Assembly: GCA_910574455.1 (NCBI GenBank) | Contig: CAJSYZ010000008.1 | Coordinates: 3,350,707 to 3,414,706 of the forward strand | Length of the DNA stretch: 64,000 nucleotides | Source of the DNA: Trichaptum fuscoviolaceum | Lineage: Eukaryota; Basidiomycota; Agaricomycetes; Hymenochaetales; Trichaptaceae | Direction of reading: 5' to 3' | Part shown: positions 35,080-46,383 of the stretch, in pieces | Position numbering within the stretch: position 1 is the first letter of the stretch | Layout: every line of letters starts with the position of its first letter | Notes under the pieces: generated by a model | Database searches by the model: none | What the model was told of the DNA's origin: nothing | What the model saw: only the letters and a program-made list of their open reading frames with translations | Position numbers and translations under genes: made by a program

Positions 35080-37862
35080 TCACTGTTTATTTCCAATGAG
35101 AGGTTTGCCTTTCCCAACCCCTTGTCTCTGACTGATAATATTCTCCACATACAACTCTTCATCATTGAACGGATACTCTGATTCGGCGTCACTTAACTCC
35201 AATACCTTTCCCGCCATCTTCTCCGCGCCATTAGCGATGTCTTTGTATACACCAAATATCCCGTGGATCTCGATATTATACTTTGGATGAATCTCGTTTT
35301 GGCCTCTGGTGTTTATTCCACTTTCCCTCCCCGATACCTTCACATAATTCACCTTAGCCGGCTTTGATTTATTGCGTGACTTACGACCTGGCTTGGGATC
35401 ATGGCCAGTAGCTTCTCCAAGCTCCATGACAATAGCTATAAACGGGCGTAAATCTTCGGTTCCTGTGGCTACCGCACTGCTGGTGTTGGTTGCAAAGAAG
35501 TGTATCTTATCAGCAGACACATTCACCATTTCCGGAGTTTTCCTGTTCTTCACTTGTATTAGGATCGCAGAGACGTTATTCTCCTCGAGCATAGCCTTAT
35601 CAGGACCTTCGGATGAGAACACGATGGGAATCACGATGTCTATGTTCTCTTGAGTTTTACAGCACTGGATGGCAACTGACCGAACTAACGCCTGCCAAGC
35701 AATGGATGTATTGGTGACACTGTTATCTTCCGCCTTTATGAAGTGCGTAAAAGAGATGTAGGCATTCTTGAATGCGTCTTTGAGAAGTATGTCCTGAGCT
35801 TGGTGTATTTCAGGGAGACATTCCAGTACAGCCGTATGGTATTCCTCTGAAATCAAAGCCTTGAGAAAGTCAATAACTTTTATAGGCCTTGTGAACTGCA
35901 ATGGCGTATCAGTATTTGCCTTCCACTGCTCGAGTGCTGCCCTGTCATGGGCAGCCGTGAGTAGGAGACGCGAGAACAGCTCTCCTCGACTACCCTTTTC
36001 TCCTTCCGTGTATGCCTTCAATATGTGGGCGAGACCTTGCAGAACGTCCCGGATGTTCTCTGGAATCCTAATTAACTGCGCGGCTGCTTCCGCAACCAGG
36101 GGTTCGGAAGGGTGGCCAGAGTATATGTATTCTCGATGATTGGGAATGCAGAATACAGTTCGAAGGTGAGATGCAATTTGCTTTTCTTCTTCAGAAAGGG
36201 GGAGTTCCCTGCATGCCGTAGATGACAGTTGGATCCGAATGTTCAGAAGAGCTATCAGCCAGCTATCGTTACTGAAGATGTCAAGAGGAATCGGAGATTC
36301 TTCTGTAATATTCAAGAGCTTGCGTTTAGCAATTAGAAGTATATCATCTTCTTTGCCGCCATGTTGTTTAATATGGTCAAGTGCCAGTTTGAACCTTTAA
36401 GATAAACTTGAATAAGCTCCATAGAATTTCACTGAAATTCCATGCTTACATTGCTCGCCCATATTGTGATATGAAGAATAATTTGCACGTATCTTCCAAA
36501 GCAATTTGATTGCTCTCGACCGAGGGTTCGAAAAGATCGAATGGCAGCTCTATAAATGGCGGAAGCATGTCTAGCGCAGTCGCGGACATTTTCATTCGTA
36601 ACTTCTCAAGCGTATTCTGCATGGAGATGGCTGAGGGTGCGATGCTGCTTATGTATGCGTATGATGAAAGGGAAGTAACGACTATGCCATTCAAATAGTC
36701 ACATCTAAGGGACATCAGCATGCACGTGTAGCCTTGCCCGAAGACGTAAGGAGCATCTTTCTCCTCTTTAACTGCTCGAGAATCATCAATGAGAGTTCCA
36801 ACTTCATCAAGGGCCAACAAGATCGGTGGTAGCTTTCGGCCGGTAATCTCTGTAACAATTTTCTTCAAACGCTTTGAAGCATTGATGAGCAATGTAGATG
36901 GAGCTTTGTCCCCCTAGATAGTAGAAGTCAATTGAGAGATGAGATGCTAAGACTTTCAAGAACGTACCTCCAGGCTCATTCGATTGAGGGCATCCTTAAA
37001 AAATGAGTTTCGTTGTTTCTCATCATTCATGACTTTAACCCTCCATGTCTGGGCTAGGAGCTCGTATCTTCCCTGAGGGTTATTGGGATTGAATCCTTGT
37101 ACTGTTTTGTGGATGTCATCTTTCTTTATTCTCTCACATGCGGCCTGTAGTATACCCGTGAAGAAAAGAAAAAAATTCCCGTTGGAAGAAAAACCATCCG
37201 TAGATCCGGAAGCCGACTCTACAATTCTTTTGAGAGCATCCCGTGCACTTGAATCGGGCTTAGGGTAGTCTGCATATATAAAAATGTTAGTTAGAAAGGC
37301 CAGGCCGATTTTCAGGTGAGGGTGGACTGAGTCCGACTGACTGTTATCACCATCATTCTTGAGACAGAGGGACAATGTGAATATCTTTTTCCCAACTTCG
37401 TCCACAAGCCTTGACTTCCCCATGCCCGTACTTTGCAACAGGGGGATAAAGTTCGGGAAAAGTTTCTTGTGTCCATTCAATTTGCCTCTCTTGTGACATC
37501 CTTTGTTAGCTTCTACGACTCTTTCGGTGAACAATTCTGCAGCGTTTCCCTTGTATTCTTTCTGCCAGGCAGGGTCCACTGATATATGATTGAATACGCA
37601 AGGAGGCTGAATTAGTGACTATTACAGACATACAAGGTAAATACCCACTCACTTTCCTCGATGACTTCCTTTGATTCTTGAGATTAGAAATAAGCAGATG
37701 GAGTGCTTGGGGAGACTCTGCAACTGCAGTTGCACTTATATATGCGTATGCCAGTATATGTGGCTGACAGGGACAACCATGTCTGTGGCTTTTACTCTTG
37801 TCTTCTGCATCATAAGAATGTATGCATCCAATCTATACCCGGCACGTTTCGGCTTAAGCTAG
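35080..37862 (-). CDS. P-loop NTPase fused to PD-(D/E)XK nuclease-like domain
   Basis: Exons 37606-36968, 36913-36450 and 36394-35080 join in frame (introns of 54 and 55 nt; 806 codons). A further 5' exon ends at 37653 (intron 37652-37607) and is open up to a stop near 37860, but no in-frame ATG was found, so the start is unresolved. The NTPase part has a Walker A-like STGMGKSRLVDEV and, about 180 residues later, a Walker B-like PPILLALDEVGTLID. The C-terminal part has WQALVRSVAIQ, then DIVIPIVF and ILIQVKNRK, a spacing typical of the D...(E/Q)xK core. This NTPase-REase order is known from fungal Crinkler-RHS (CRN-like) proteins, thought to act in conflict or effector roles. Lys/Arg-rich segments near the end could serve nuclear import. 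Assignment rests on motifs only. Confidence 0.65.
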
Positions 37863-38330
37863 AATTTATTGGACATGTAACGATGAAGAATGGACAAATT
37901 TTACCGTGCAATAAATCAGAATGCAGTTGGACAGCCTAGATCAATGAACCAACTCGGACAAGTGCACATCAGAAATAAGCAGAGCACAAGCTTACAAGTT
38001 ACCACTTTGCGGTTTGCTCCGAGGGTCTGGGTGGAGACTGCCAGTGGAACAGTCGATGCGTGAAATTCCCGCTACCCCTTGGGTAGCTGGGTATTCTTAG
38101 GGTATGCAACCGTGTCCAGCGCCCGCCAAAAGTCAAATGGTCACGTGAAATTGCCTGTAAAGGGAATTCCTGCCTATTAAGGATGACATTCGATTCGAAG
38201 ATTCTGATGTACTTGATTACAAATAATGACGTGATCTAAGACATTGCGCCGCAACCTGGTGAACCTCCTCGCCATCGTCGCCAACGCTTAACGTGCGTTC
38301 TCTTTCTTCTCTTTCTTTTCTTTCCTCGAA
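37863..38330. other. Gap with no gene recognised
   Basis: It lies between the NTPase-nuclease 5' region and the first BSD2-like unit. Only short frames are present. Confidence 0.4.
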
Positions 38331-39303
38331 GTCGGACTTACATATTGGCACTCTCGGGGCTTCAAGTGGGTACACCACGTCCTCCCTGGCTGTATTGTAG
38401 ATCGCCTAATTGGAAGTCGTCGCGAGGAACGAAGGCGCGTCGTCGGCGGCGGGACTGGCAAGGATGGTGTCTTTGCGAATGTCAGTGCGAAACCAAGCCT
38501 CCTCCGGCCCATAGTGGAAGGTGCGCCTATTTTACTGCATTAACATTTTGCTTCTTTACTTTGTATTCTAACGGGACTGTTTCAGCTACTTTTGCTTTCC
38601 ATACTCAATAGAAGACGGTGTCTGTGTTGTACCGGAGGAGACACAGAAGGATGCACCACCATTGTACGCCGCTGCTCAGGCGGATGCTGTCCCGCCGTAC
38701 TCGGAGACGTCAGTCCATGCGCCTTCGTCCTTATCTCCGGGTCAGGCGAGCTCGCGATTGATGGTCTCGCAACGGGCATGCTCTTATTGTTTGCTTGGAA
38801 CATGCTTATTTCTGTTTCCGAGCTTTCTGCTTACTTACCTCCTGCATACTACACATGCGACGAAGCTCCATGCTTGGGCTGGTCTTGGCTTGACACTGGT
38901 TCAATACGGGTTTGCGTTAAGGACGAGCAAGGATGACGAAGGCATAGGCACAAATGGTGAAGAGAGCATGTTGGGCGGCTGGGGAAATACTGAAGACACT
39001 GTACCTCCACCGACACTGACGTTTGATACAGCTGCAGCTGCTGAAAGTTGGGCAGCTACTCACAACGGGACTGTTCCTCTAGCAGATGCTTCTGCGGCAG
39101 AAGAGTATGGTGTATATTACTTCTGTACTGTATGTGTGCTTAAAAATATAATTCCCGCGAACCGTAGGGTTCGCTTGGGTACCTTAGAAAAACGCAACTG
39201 TGTCGATTCTCTGCGAAAACTGATCCGATCACGTGAATTGCCTTTATGGGTAATTAACCCTTTGTGGAAGGAGATACAGTCATGTGATAGCTACCTTTCA
39301 TAG
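38330..39303 (+). pseudogene. BSD2/NDFIP-like membrane protein, decayed copy 1
   Basis: The reading gives EDGVCVVPEETQKDAPPLY, with a PPxY motif of the kind that binds HECT ubiquitin ligases (Rsp5/NEDD4). It then gives AVPPYSETSVHAP, a hydrophobic stretch (GMLLLFAWNMLISVS), LLTYLLHTTHATKL, LVQYGFALRTSK and GGWGNTEDTVPPPTLTFDTA. This order resembles the fungal Bsd2/NEDD4-binding family, Golgi/endosome adaptors for metal-transporter ubiquitination. The frame shifts between the first and second hydrophobic segments, and the N-terminal exon is also out of frame. An intron-like segment with a GTGCGCC donor (38521 onward) and a TTTCAG acceptor (about 38585) is shared by all three copies. The open 213-codon frame at 38662-39303 covers most of the second half. 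Confidence 0.6.
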
Positions 39304-39590
39304 CATGTTGTTTCCACGCGTTTTTGACTCCACCGCCCGCCATCCGAGTCAGCAACAACAGCCCCAGTGTCTCCGTGTCTACACCCTGCGGCGGTGCAAA
39401 GCCGACTTTGTCTGTGAGGGCATCCAACACTGGCGACGAGCGGACACCAAGCGGGACATCCAACACTGGCGACAAGCGGAGAGGACATCAACACGGGCAA
39501 CGAGCGGACACCAAGCGCAACTGTATCAGATGCAGTGAGCATTGTAGCTGCCGGAAACACGGGGCGAACTACTCAAGCACAGCTGGTCCT
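39304..39590. repeat. Short imperfect tandem repeats between BSD2-like units
   Basis: Between about 39417 and 39520 a roughly 30-35-bp unit with ACTGGCGACGAGCGGACACC is repeated about three times with changes (GGCGACAAGCGG, GGGCAACGAGCGGACACC). A single copy recurs at 40856-40880, before unit 3. The repeats probably arose with the duplication of the surrounding 1.3-kb unit. Confidence 0.65.
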
Positions 39591-40430
39591 GTTGCATGTC
39601 CAAGGTCGAATCGTGGCACATGGGTACGTGGCCCGGGCTTTGAGTGTGCACGCCGCATCCTCCCTGGCTGAATCACAGGTTGCTTAACTGGAAGTCGGCA
39701 CAAGGAACGAAGGCGGGTTGTCGGCGGCGGGACTGGGAATGATGGTGTCTTTGCAAATGTTGCTAGTGGAAGGTGCGCCTATTTCACTGCATTAACATAT
39801 TGCTTCTTTACTGTGTATTCTAATGGGACTGTTTCGGTTACTTTTGCTTTCCATGGTGTCCGTGTTGTACCGGAGGGAACACAGAAGGATGCACCACCAT
39901 AGTACGCCGCTACTCAGGTGGATGCTGTCCCGCCGTACTCGGAGACATCAGTCCATGCACCTCAGTCCTTATCTCCGGGTATGATGCTTCCAGGCGAGCT
40001 CTCGATGGTCTCGCAACGGGCACACTCTTCTCATTTGCTTGGAACATGCTCGTTTCTATTTCCTTCCAATTTGTGGGCTTTCTCCTTACCTCCTGAATAT
40101 CACTCATGCGGCGAAGCTCGGTGCTCGTGGTGGTCTTGGCTTGCCGCTGGTTCAATACGGGTTTGCATTGAGGATGGGCAAGGATGACGAAGGCATGGGC
40201 ACAAATGGTGAAGAAAGCATGTGGGGCGGCTGGGGAAATCCTGAGGACACTGTACCTTCACCGACACTGATGTTTGATACAGCTGCGGCTGCTGAAAGTT
40301 GGGCAGCTTCTCACAATGGGACTGTTCCTGTGGCAGATGCTTCTGCAGCAGCAAGAGTATGGTGTACAATACTTCTGTACTATATGTTTTCTTAACAATA
40401 AATGTTTTTTCTCTTCTATACCCATTCCCG
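39591..40430 (+). pseudogene. BSD2/NDFIP-like membrane protein, decayed copy 2
   Basis: It is the same sequence as unit 1 with more damage. The PPxY-coding stretch now contains TAG (DAPP then stop). The segment for SFQFVGFLLTYL is rearranged. LGARGGLGLPLVQYGFALRM, then GGWGNPEDTVPSPTLMFDTA, remain readable in the 40039-40395 frame. The same intron-like stretch and acceptor precede the main exon. It cannot encode the full protein. Confidence 0.6.
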
Positions 40431-40443
40431 GGTCGCGGGCTTT

Positions 40444-40463
40444 GCTGTGAGTTAGCTCACAGC
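40444..40463. repeat. 8-bp stem hairpin, copy a
   Basis: GCTGTGAGTTAGCTCACAGC is a perfect 8-bp inverted repeat with a 4-base loop. It recurs at 40527-40546 (one loop base differs) and 41885-41904, each after a CGGGCTTT run and before CCTAACTGCTTGTT-like sequence. Confidence 0.85.
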
Positions 40464-40526
40464 CTTTAACTGCTTGTTTTTTCTTCCTCTCTCTTGCTCT
40501 AACCGCATTCCCGGGTAGCGGGCTTT

Positions 40527-40546
40527 GCTGTGAGTTGGCTCACAGC
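40527..40546. repeat. 8-bp stem hairpin, copy b
   Basis: It is the same inverted repeat as at 40444 with loop TTGG instead of TTAG, so both stem arms are preserved exactly. Confidence 0.85.
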
Positions 40547-40960
40547 CCTAACTGCTTGTTCCCGCGACCCCGTAGGGTTCGCTTGGGTACCTTAGGAAAA
40601 CGCAACTGTCCGGATTCTCTGCCAAAACTCATCTGGTCTCGTGACCTGCACTTTCGGTACCGAGACTACCTTTCAAAGCAAGTTATTCTCACGCGTTTTT
40701 GCATCCAGCGTAGTAGTAAGTCGTTGACAATCCACCCTTCGCAGGTCAACAGCGCGCTGCCCTCCAGTTCCTATGTGATGAGCAATAGCTGCCCCAGTGT
40801 CTCCGTGTCTATACCATGTGGCGGTGCAAGCCGGCTTTGTCTGTGAGGACATCCAACACTGGCGATGAGCGGACACCAAGCGCAAATGTGTCAGGTGCAG
40901 TGAGCATTGTAGCTGCCGGAAACACTGGCACGGGGCGAACTACTCAAGCACAGCTAGCCC

Positions 40961-41870
40961 TGCTGCATGTCCGCTCAAATTGTGGCACATGGGTACGTGG
41001 CCCGGGCTTTGAGTGGGCACGCCGCGTCCTCCCTGGCCGTATTGCAGGTCGCTTAATTGGAAGTTGGCGCGAGGAACGAAGGCGCAACGTCGGCGGCGGG
41101 ACTGGGAATGATGGTGTCCTTGCGAATGTCCCTGAAAAACTGAGCCTCTCCGAGGCCATAGTGGAAGGTGAGCTTAATTTGCTGCATTAACAGATTGCTT
41201 CTTTACTTTGTAGTCTAACGGTTCTGTTTCAGCTACTTTGCATCCCATATTCAATAGAAGACGATGTCTATGTTATACTGGAGGAGACAGAGAAGGATGC
41301 ATCACCATTGCACGCCGCCGCTCAGGCGGATGTTGTCCCGCCGGACAGGAGACGACAGACTGGGAGACGGCAGCCCATGCGACTTCCGAGTCGTCCTTAT
41401 CGCCGGGAATGATGCTTCAAGGCAAGCGCCCGATTGATAGTCTCACAACGGGCACGCTCTTCTCATTTGCTTGGATCATGCTCGTTTCTATCCTTCCAAT
41501 TTGTGGGCTTTCTCCTTACTTACCTCCTGCATACCACACATGCGGCGAAGCTCGATGCTTGTGCTGGTCTTGGCCTGGCTGCAATAGTATGGGTTTGCGT
41601 TGAGGACGGGCAAGGATAACGAAGGCATAGGCGCAAATGGTGAAGAGAGCATGTGGGGCGGCTGGGGAAATCCTGAAGACACTGTACCTCCACCGACACT
41701 GACGTTTGATACAGCTGCAGCTGCTGAAAGTTGGGCAGCTACTCACAATGGGACTGTTCCTGTAGCGGATGCTTCTGCGGCAGAAGAGTATGGTGTATAT
41801 TACTTCTGTGCTGTATGTGTGCTTAAAAATATAATTTTTTCTTCCTCTCTCTTGCTCTAACCGCAATCCC
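40961..41870 (+). pseudogene. BSD2/NDFIP-like membrane protein, decayed copy 3
   Basis: It retains TGTLFSFAWIMLVSI in one frame, QFVGFLLTYLLHTTHAAKL in another, and GGWGNPEDTVPPPTLTFDTA in the third, so it is frameshifted at least twice. The PPxY motif is altered (SPLH, then PPDR). An upstream segment reading LPGRIAGRLIGSWREERRR, and an intron-like stretch with a TTTCAG acceptor near 41232, match the other units. Non-functional. Confidence 0.6.
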
Positions 41871-41884
41871 GGGTAGCGGGCTTT

Positions 41885-41904
41885 GCTGTGAGTTAGCTCA
41901 CAGC
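41885..41904. repeat. 8-bp stem hairpin, copy c
   Basis: It is identical to the copy at 40444. It lies just beyond the third BSD2-like unit, which suggests the hairpin belongs to the duplicated unit's 3' end. Confidence 0.85.
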
Positions 41905-43208
41905 CCTAACTGCTTGTTCAAGTTCAAGTTGATGCCCTGGCAGTGAGTGTAACACGCGTCACGGTACTACTAGTAGTAGTCACGGTGGTGACTGCCCCCC
42001 GCTGAGTCCGTACGCACGAGTCCTTCCAAGTTGGCGAGCATCCATCAGCTACGCTAGAGTCCAAAAACTGGCAATAACCTTCACTTCTCAGGATCCGTGA
42101 AGCAATGCTAGTGAACTCAGACACCATCCAAATCCCTTGACCTGTTTGTCAGTGAGGCCTTCATTACGCCGATCACAGTAAACGATTTTCTGTCAAATCC
42201 ACCTCGGTTCTAATGAAGTCTCTCTCCCTGGCATAAGTTCCAGCTAGTAAACCTTGCCGTCGGACATCGGATGATTGCTCCTGCGGGCGGGAGTGCTAAA
42301 GGAGTATACTGTTTATGCTGGCAGCATGTAGTACTAGTAAGCACACTGGCCATGTTTCAATCTGATCTTGCTTCATTCTATATTCCGTCTTTCTCGATCT
42401 GCGTACGTATCTCTTTTCCCCTGCATCTCTTGCATTGCTATTGATCCTGGATGTTGTTCTCAGTTTATCCTTTCGAATTCCCAGTTTTGGAATGAATAAG
42501 TGTTTTATTTATGACGTCATGACCACTGCATGCCAGCCAGTGTTTAAACCGAGTGCCAAGCGACTCGGAGTCCGAGTTGGAGCCGGGGACCCCGACAGCG
42601 CCGGTCCATTCTTAATGAACGAGAACACCGATGACTCGGAGTATGAGCGCAGCGACAGCCAAGTTTGCCAGCTCCGTTGAAATCTATTCCATTTTGTTCT
42701 CATTCCATTCCTTTCTATCAAGCATTCGTTTCTCTCCGTGATACCGTGAAAGGCTGTCTATAGCTAGCATGCGGGACTCCGCGGACTGGGTCAGCCATAG
42801 GTCTTCATTGACGTCTTAAGAGCGGAAGTAAATCTCCCAATCCAGTGATCTGATACGCCAATTAATATATACATGCGGAAAGTTGATTCAGGCCCTATTG
42901 ACATACTGAAGTGCTTTTGTTCAATCCAGTTTGCTACTTTGCGTTCGCGCTTAAGGTAGTAGCTAAATCATGTATGCTAATACGTTACTAGTGATATGTC
43001 ATCGGTGTCGTTCTTTTTCATTACACTCTTAATGTTCCGATGCCAGTAGCTCTTGTCGCATGTCATAATTGAATCAAACATTCTGTAGATACCATAGAGT
43101 ATTCAAGATGACAAGATTAGCTCCAAGTTCTTGAATTTGAACTCCGAGTCAGCCCTAGTTCAATACAATACTATAATTAGTAAGTACAACCTCAGGCTCG
43201 GCGCGCGA
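41905..43208. other. Gap with no gene recognised
   Basis: Only short frames are present. The segment 41940-42000 is rich in CACGGT and TAGTAG words. Nothing supports a gene. Confidence 0.4.
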
Positions 43209-43216
43209 TATATAAG
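43209..43216 (+). promoter_or_regulatory. TATA box of the 43.3-kb gene
   Basis: TATATAAG lies 79 bp before the ATG at 43288, a usual spacing for a fungal TATA promoter. Confidence 0.55.
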
Positions 43217-43287
43217 AGGATAAAGGATAGAGTCTACCGTGACCTACATCCATCTAAAACAGTCTCAAACATCTCGAACCCGAAGTC

Positions 43288-43925
43288 ATGGAAGGCGTCA
43301 TATACTTTCACGAAAAGCCCGAGACCATTAGCAAGCACTTATATGTTCTGACAGAAGAATACCTCTCTACTGACGAACACGAGATTCTCGACAACGACGT
43401 ACTGAAGGAACTCGAGAAGGACGAACTCAAGTACTTGAGGCATCCTGCGACGCCAGAGGACTACATCGCCTTTGTTCGCTTAGTCGCAAAATGCGTCTAT
43501 GGTCTTGTCACAACTGGACAGGTAGACCCTAGTATAGAAGCTTTGCGAGCCAAGCTCACGGACAACTTTGAATCTGAGCAATGGGCTGAGCTCAAGAGGT
43601 TGGTGGATGAGTGCCTGAAGGAGGAAAAGTTTAAACAGGTACGGAACCTGGGTGAGTCATAACTAATACATATATGTATATATAGTATGTACGAACCAGT
43701 AGCCCTGAATATTCTTATGCAGCTGAATTCTGGCCGACCCTCGGAGTGTCTAGGCTGAGGTGGTATCAGTAACTACCGTCCTGTCAACCATATAGAAGAG
43801 ATTATCTGACATTTGTCTTAAGGATCACGGACTATCCCCATCCACAATATGCTAGTGATACCGACTCGGAAGCAGAGCATGAAACCAACTCGGAGGAAAC
43901 CGATTCGGAAGCAGAGCTTGAATAG
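43288..43925 (+). CDS. Small uncharacterised protein with acidic C-terminus, 168 aa
   Basis: Exons 43288-43651, 43723-43762 and 43823-43925 join exactly in frame to a stop. Intron 1 has a GTGAGT donor and an ACTAATAC branch site. The first exon starts MEGVIYFHEKPETISKHLYV and is predicted helical and charged throughout. The middle exon encodes AEFWPTLGVSRLRW, and the last ends in an acidic Ser/Asp/Glu repeat (TDSEAEHETNSEETDSEAEL). There is no signal peptide or TM segment. I do not recognise the family. Without splicing the first exon reads to a stop at 43662 as a 124-codon frame, which is probably an artefact. Confidence 0.6.
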
Positions 43926-44280
43926 GAGTGGGCAGAAATGGAGATATGGATGAACACGATATATATGTTTTGAAGTCAATGGCTTGTTTGTAGAGATGAT
44001 TGGAAGGATCATGTGTGATAGACTAATCTTTGAAGGTAGTGAGAGGAGGGTTAACGAGTTTAAGTTAAGACGTGTTTAAGTTAAGACTCGCTTCTTTTTC
44101 ATCAACATAAGGCAATATTAAATTGTTAATCAAGAACCACTGCAAAATGCTTTCTCCATATCTTCGACTTGACTAGCGTACTAGAAAGACAAACTCGTGT
44201 GTAACAACACTATGGGCTACAGTTTCTGCTGAGCTCGGGTGGCTTGTGATATGCGTGCCTGCAGGAAAGTTTCGACCTGG
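43926..44280. other. 3' flank shared with C4 and C8 flanks
   Basis: The segment near 43950-44000 (GGCTTGTTTGTAGAGA, with GTTTTGAAGTCAATGG before it) matches 27985-28020, and inverted matches 15170-15210. It is thus the 3'-flank motif of the C4/C8/C10 subfamily, lying downstream of C10. No gene is seen. Confidence 0.5.
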
Positions 44281-46383
44281 CTATGACGAGATGATGTCCT
44301 GGGCTAGGATGCGCGGGTACGGACAATATGTACATACTGCGTTTGTTGCCAACCTCCGTCTTGTAGGACACCTGGACTTCATGTAACATGCCCTTCTATG
44401 CTCATATCGATATCTTAAGCGTTTCGTCCGGACTTGCAGCCATGCCGACGGCTGGACTTGAGGTAGATACACCATAAACGGCCTCCGACTGTTCTGCAGG
44501 ACGCTCCTTAAACAACCGATCTGCACGCCCCGAGGTCCCAGTCCCAGTCCATGTTTGAGCGGAGGTACTGTCCCCATTTGTGTCGCAAGCGGCGACGGAG
44601 CTCATAATAGACCCAGTGTCTGTCAAGCAACCCATATTGCCATTCTTCCCCATCCTCCGGATCCAATTCCAAACCCAGTCTTCGAGCCACTCTGAATTCT
44701 TCCGTCCGACAGTTCACCGGAACTTGCACTCTCCGCGCTCGTCCGAGTGTGCTCTCCCAGTGATCCCACCATTCATCTCCGAAATCGTCGAGAGAGCTCC
44801 AGTTTTCATCCGCATTAATCTGCATTGGTAAGACAGAGATGCTGGTTTGCAATGTGCAACCCCAAACTTCTCTTTCAAGCTCGTCGAACGATCTCAGAAG
44901 ACGCCGAGTCCTTCGGCATTCTGATTCAATCAGATCTTGAGCTACAATATTTTCGTTGTTCCATGCTATCGCAAACCGATACCGTCTCGGCAAACCCTCT
45001 GTCGGCAAGAATTCCTTTTGTTCAAGTAGGCATAGTGATTGCGGCAGCAGCCCACATGTGGTGTCACCGCACCTGTAGAAGTAGGAGCAATTAGCAACGC
45101 TGGAATAACAGAGAAAATGCCACTGACACGTACACAAGTGCCAAACTTCGAAATGCCATCTTGGCCTTTAGTTTGTTCATGTCAAATCCCAGACGACGAG
45201 TTTCAACGGCATATAGACAACGGGAGACGATAGCGTCATTCCAAGAAGCGAGTGTTAGTGCGACCATATAAACATGTCTATTTGATGTGACTTTCGCATA
45301 ATTGGCCAGCTTGTTGATCGCCCGAAGGAGGAAAATGACAGTGAAATAGACGGTTTCCAAAATGTGCATATATGCGTCGCCTCGAGCGTAGCTATCTATG
45401 CACGTAGAAACGGCTTCTGCACAAATGGCACATGCTTCGCCTATCGAGTCCTCAAGGGAATCAAGATCGGAGGATCTGGACTTGAGATCAGTCCGGTTTA
45501 CCATAGACTAAAAGAGAATGAAGGGCACACCTGTAAACCAGCAATGTCTTTTTAAGTCTTTGTCGTACGAGTAGAGCAGTTTCTGGCGACGGCCATAGTT
45601 GCAACACTTCTTTCCCTGAGACCGAATCGAGGGCTTCCTCTAACGAAGGTCTTTTTACGGCGACAAGAGTTTCCCTTGCCAGTCTTGCCAACAAAAGAAA
45701 CGATTTCTTCTCTGGATCTGAGTAAGCATGTGATCCGGCAAGCGTTTCCAGATGGAATATAGGCTCGATGCAAGCAACGATGGCATAAATCTCCTTACGC
45801 TGCACCGTCAAGGATACACGAATGAGTGCTGCTAGAGCTGATGCAGTTCTGTAGATTGAGTTGGACCTGAAATGGATTAATTTCCTTTCTTCGACGACGA
45901 AGAAGCAAAAGGTACGTACTGTGTCTGCTTCACAAGACCCTTCATCCCGGCAACGACTGTAGATCCATTTTTACCTCGACAAACAGCCGCAACGGCGTCA
46001 TTAAGCGTAAAGTGGTTCTGGAAACTAGAAGAGAAATTCGTATCGTCAGCCTCGATATACTGGGCAATGTAGGCAGGATGGAGGGACGCAATCGTGAAAC
46101 GCATTGCTAGTCTCTCTATCCGCCTTCCCATTGGCTGATAGATGTACGTGTCGATCATTCGACCAGGCCCTGGCAGGTTATCAGCCGTTGCGGTGGTTGA
46201 GATAGAAGTAGTGGAACAATTGTCGTCTTCTCCGTGGCAGTCACTCGCATTCCCAAGGTACGCCGGAGAGGGCAGCTCTGAGGCGTGACGCTCAAAACCA
46301 GCGCACAAGAAGTCCAGGCTATCTTCTTTCTGCCTCGCTTCTCCCATAATCACTCTGGATAAGATGCTCTTGAATTTTGGCAT
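44281..46383 (-). pseudogene. Family C copy 10 (C10), frameshifted, C-terminus degraded
   Basis: Exons 46383-45920, 45866-45531, 45475-45134 and 45072-44508 join in frame. To about 44530 the sequence is near-identical to C4, without the first two C4 stops. After KWGQYLRSNMDWDWDLGAC a missing base shifts the frame and TAA follows at 44508. The rest (DRLFKERPAEQSEAV in the shifted frame, then a KTEVGN-like stretch) is diverged and broken, with no CSLD end. The duplication with C4 stops at the same point. Either C10 acquired a foreign, decayed tail or C4 kept the better one. Confidence 0.8.

Larger units (their letters stand above)
40431..40960. repeat. Inter-unit spacer with two hairpins and duplicated segments
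   Basis: It holds two copies of the sequence CCGGGTAGCGGGCTTTGCTG (or close to it) followed by an 8-bp-stem hairpin (40444-40463 and 40527-40546). Next comes a copy of the GGGTTCGCTTGGGTACCTTA segment also seen at 39168, and then the ACTGGCGATGAGCGGACACC repeat. No gene is seen. Confidence 0.6.

Noticed and set aside
39304..39590. Short spaced repeats as a CRISPR array
   Set aside because: Units are adjacent and imperfect without unique spacers, and the genome is eukaryotic.
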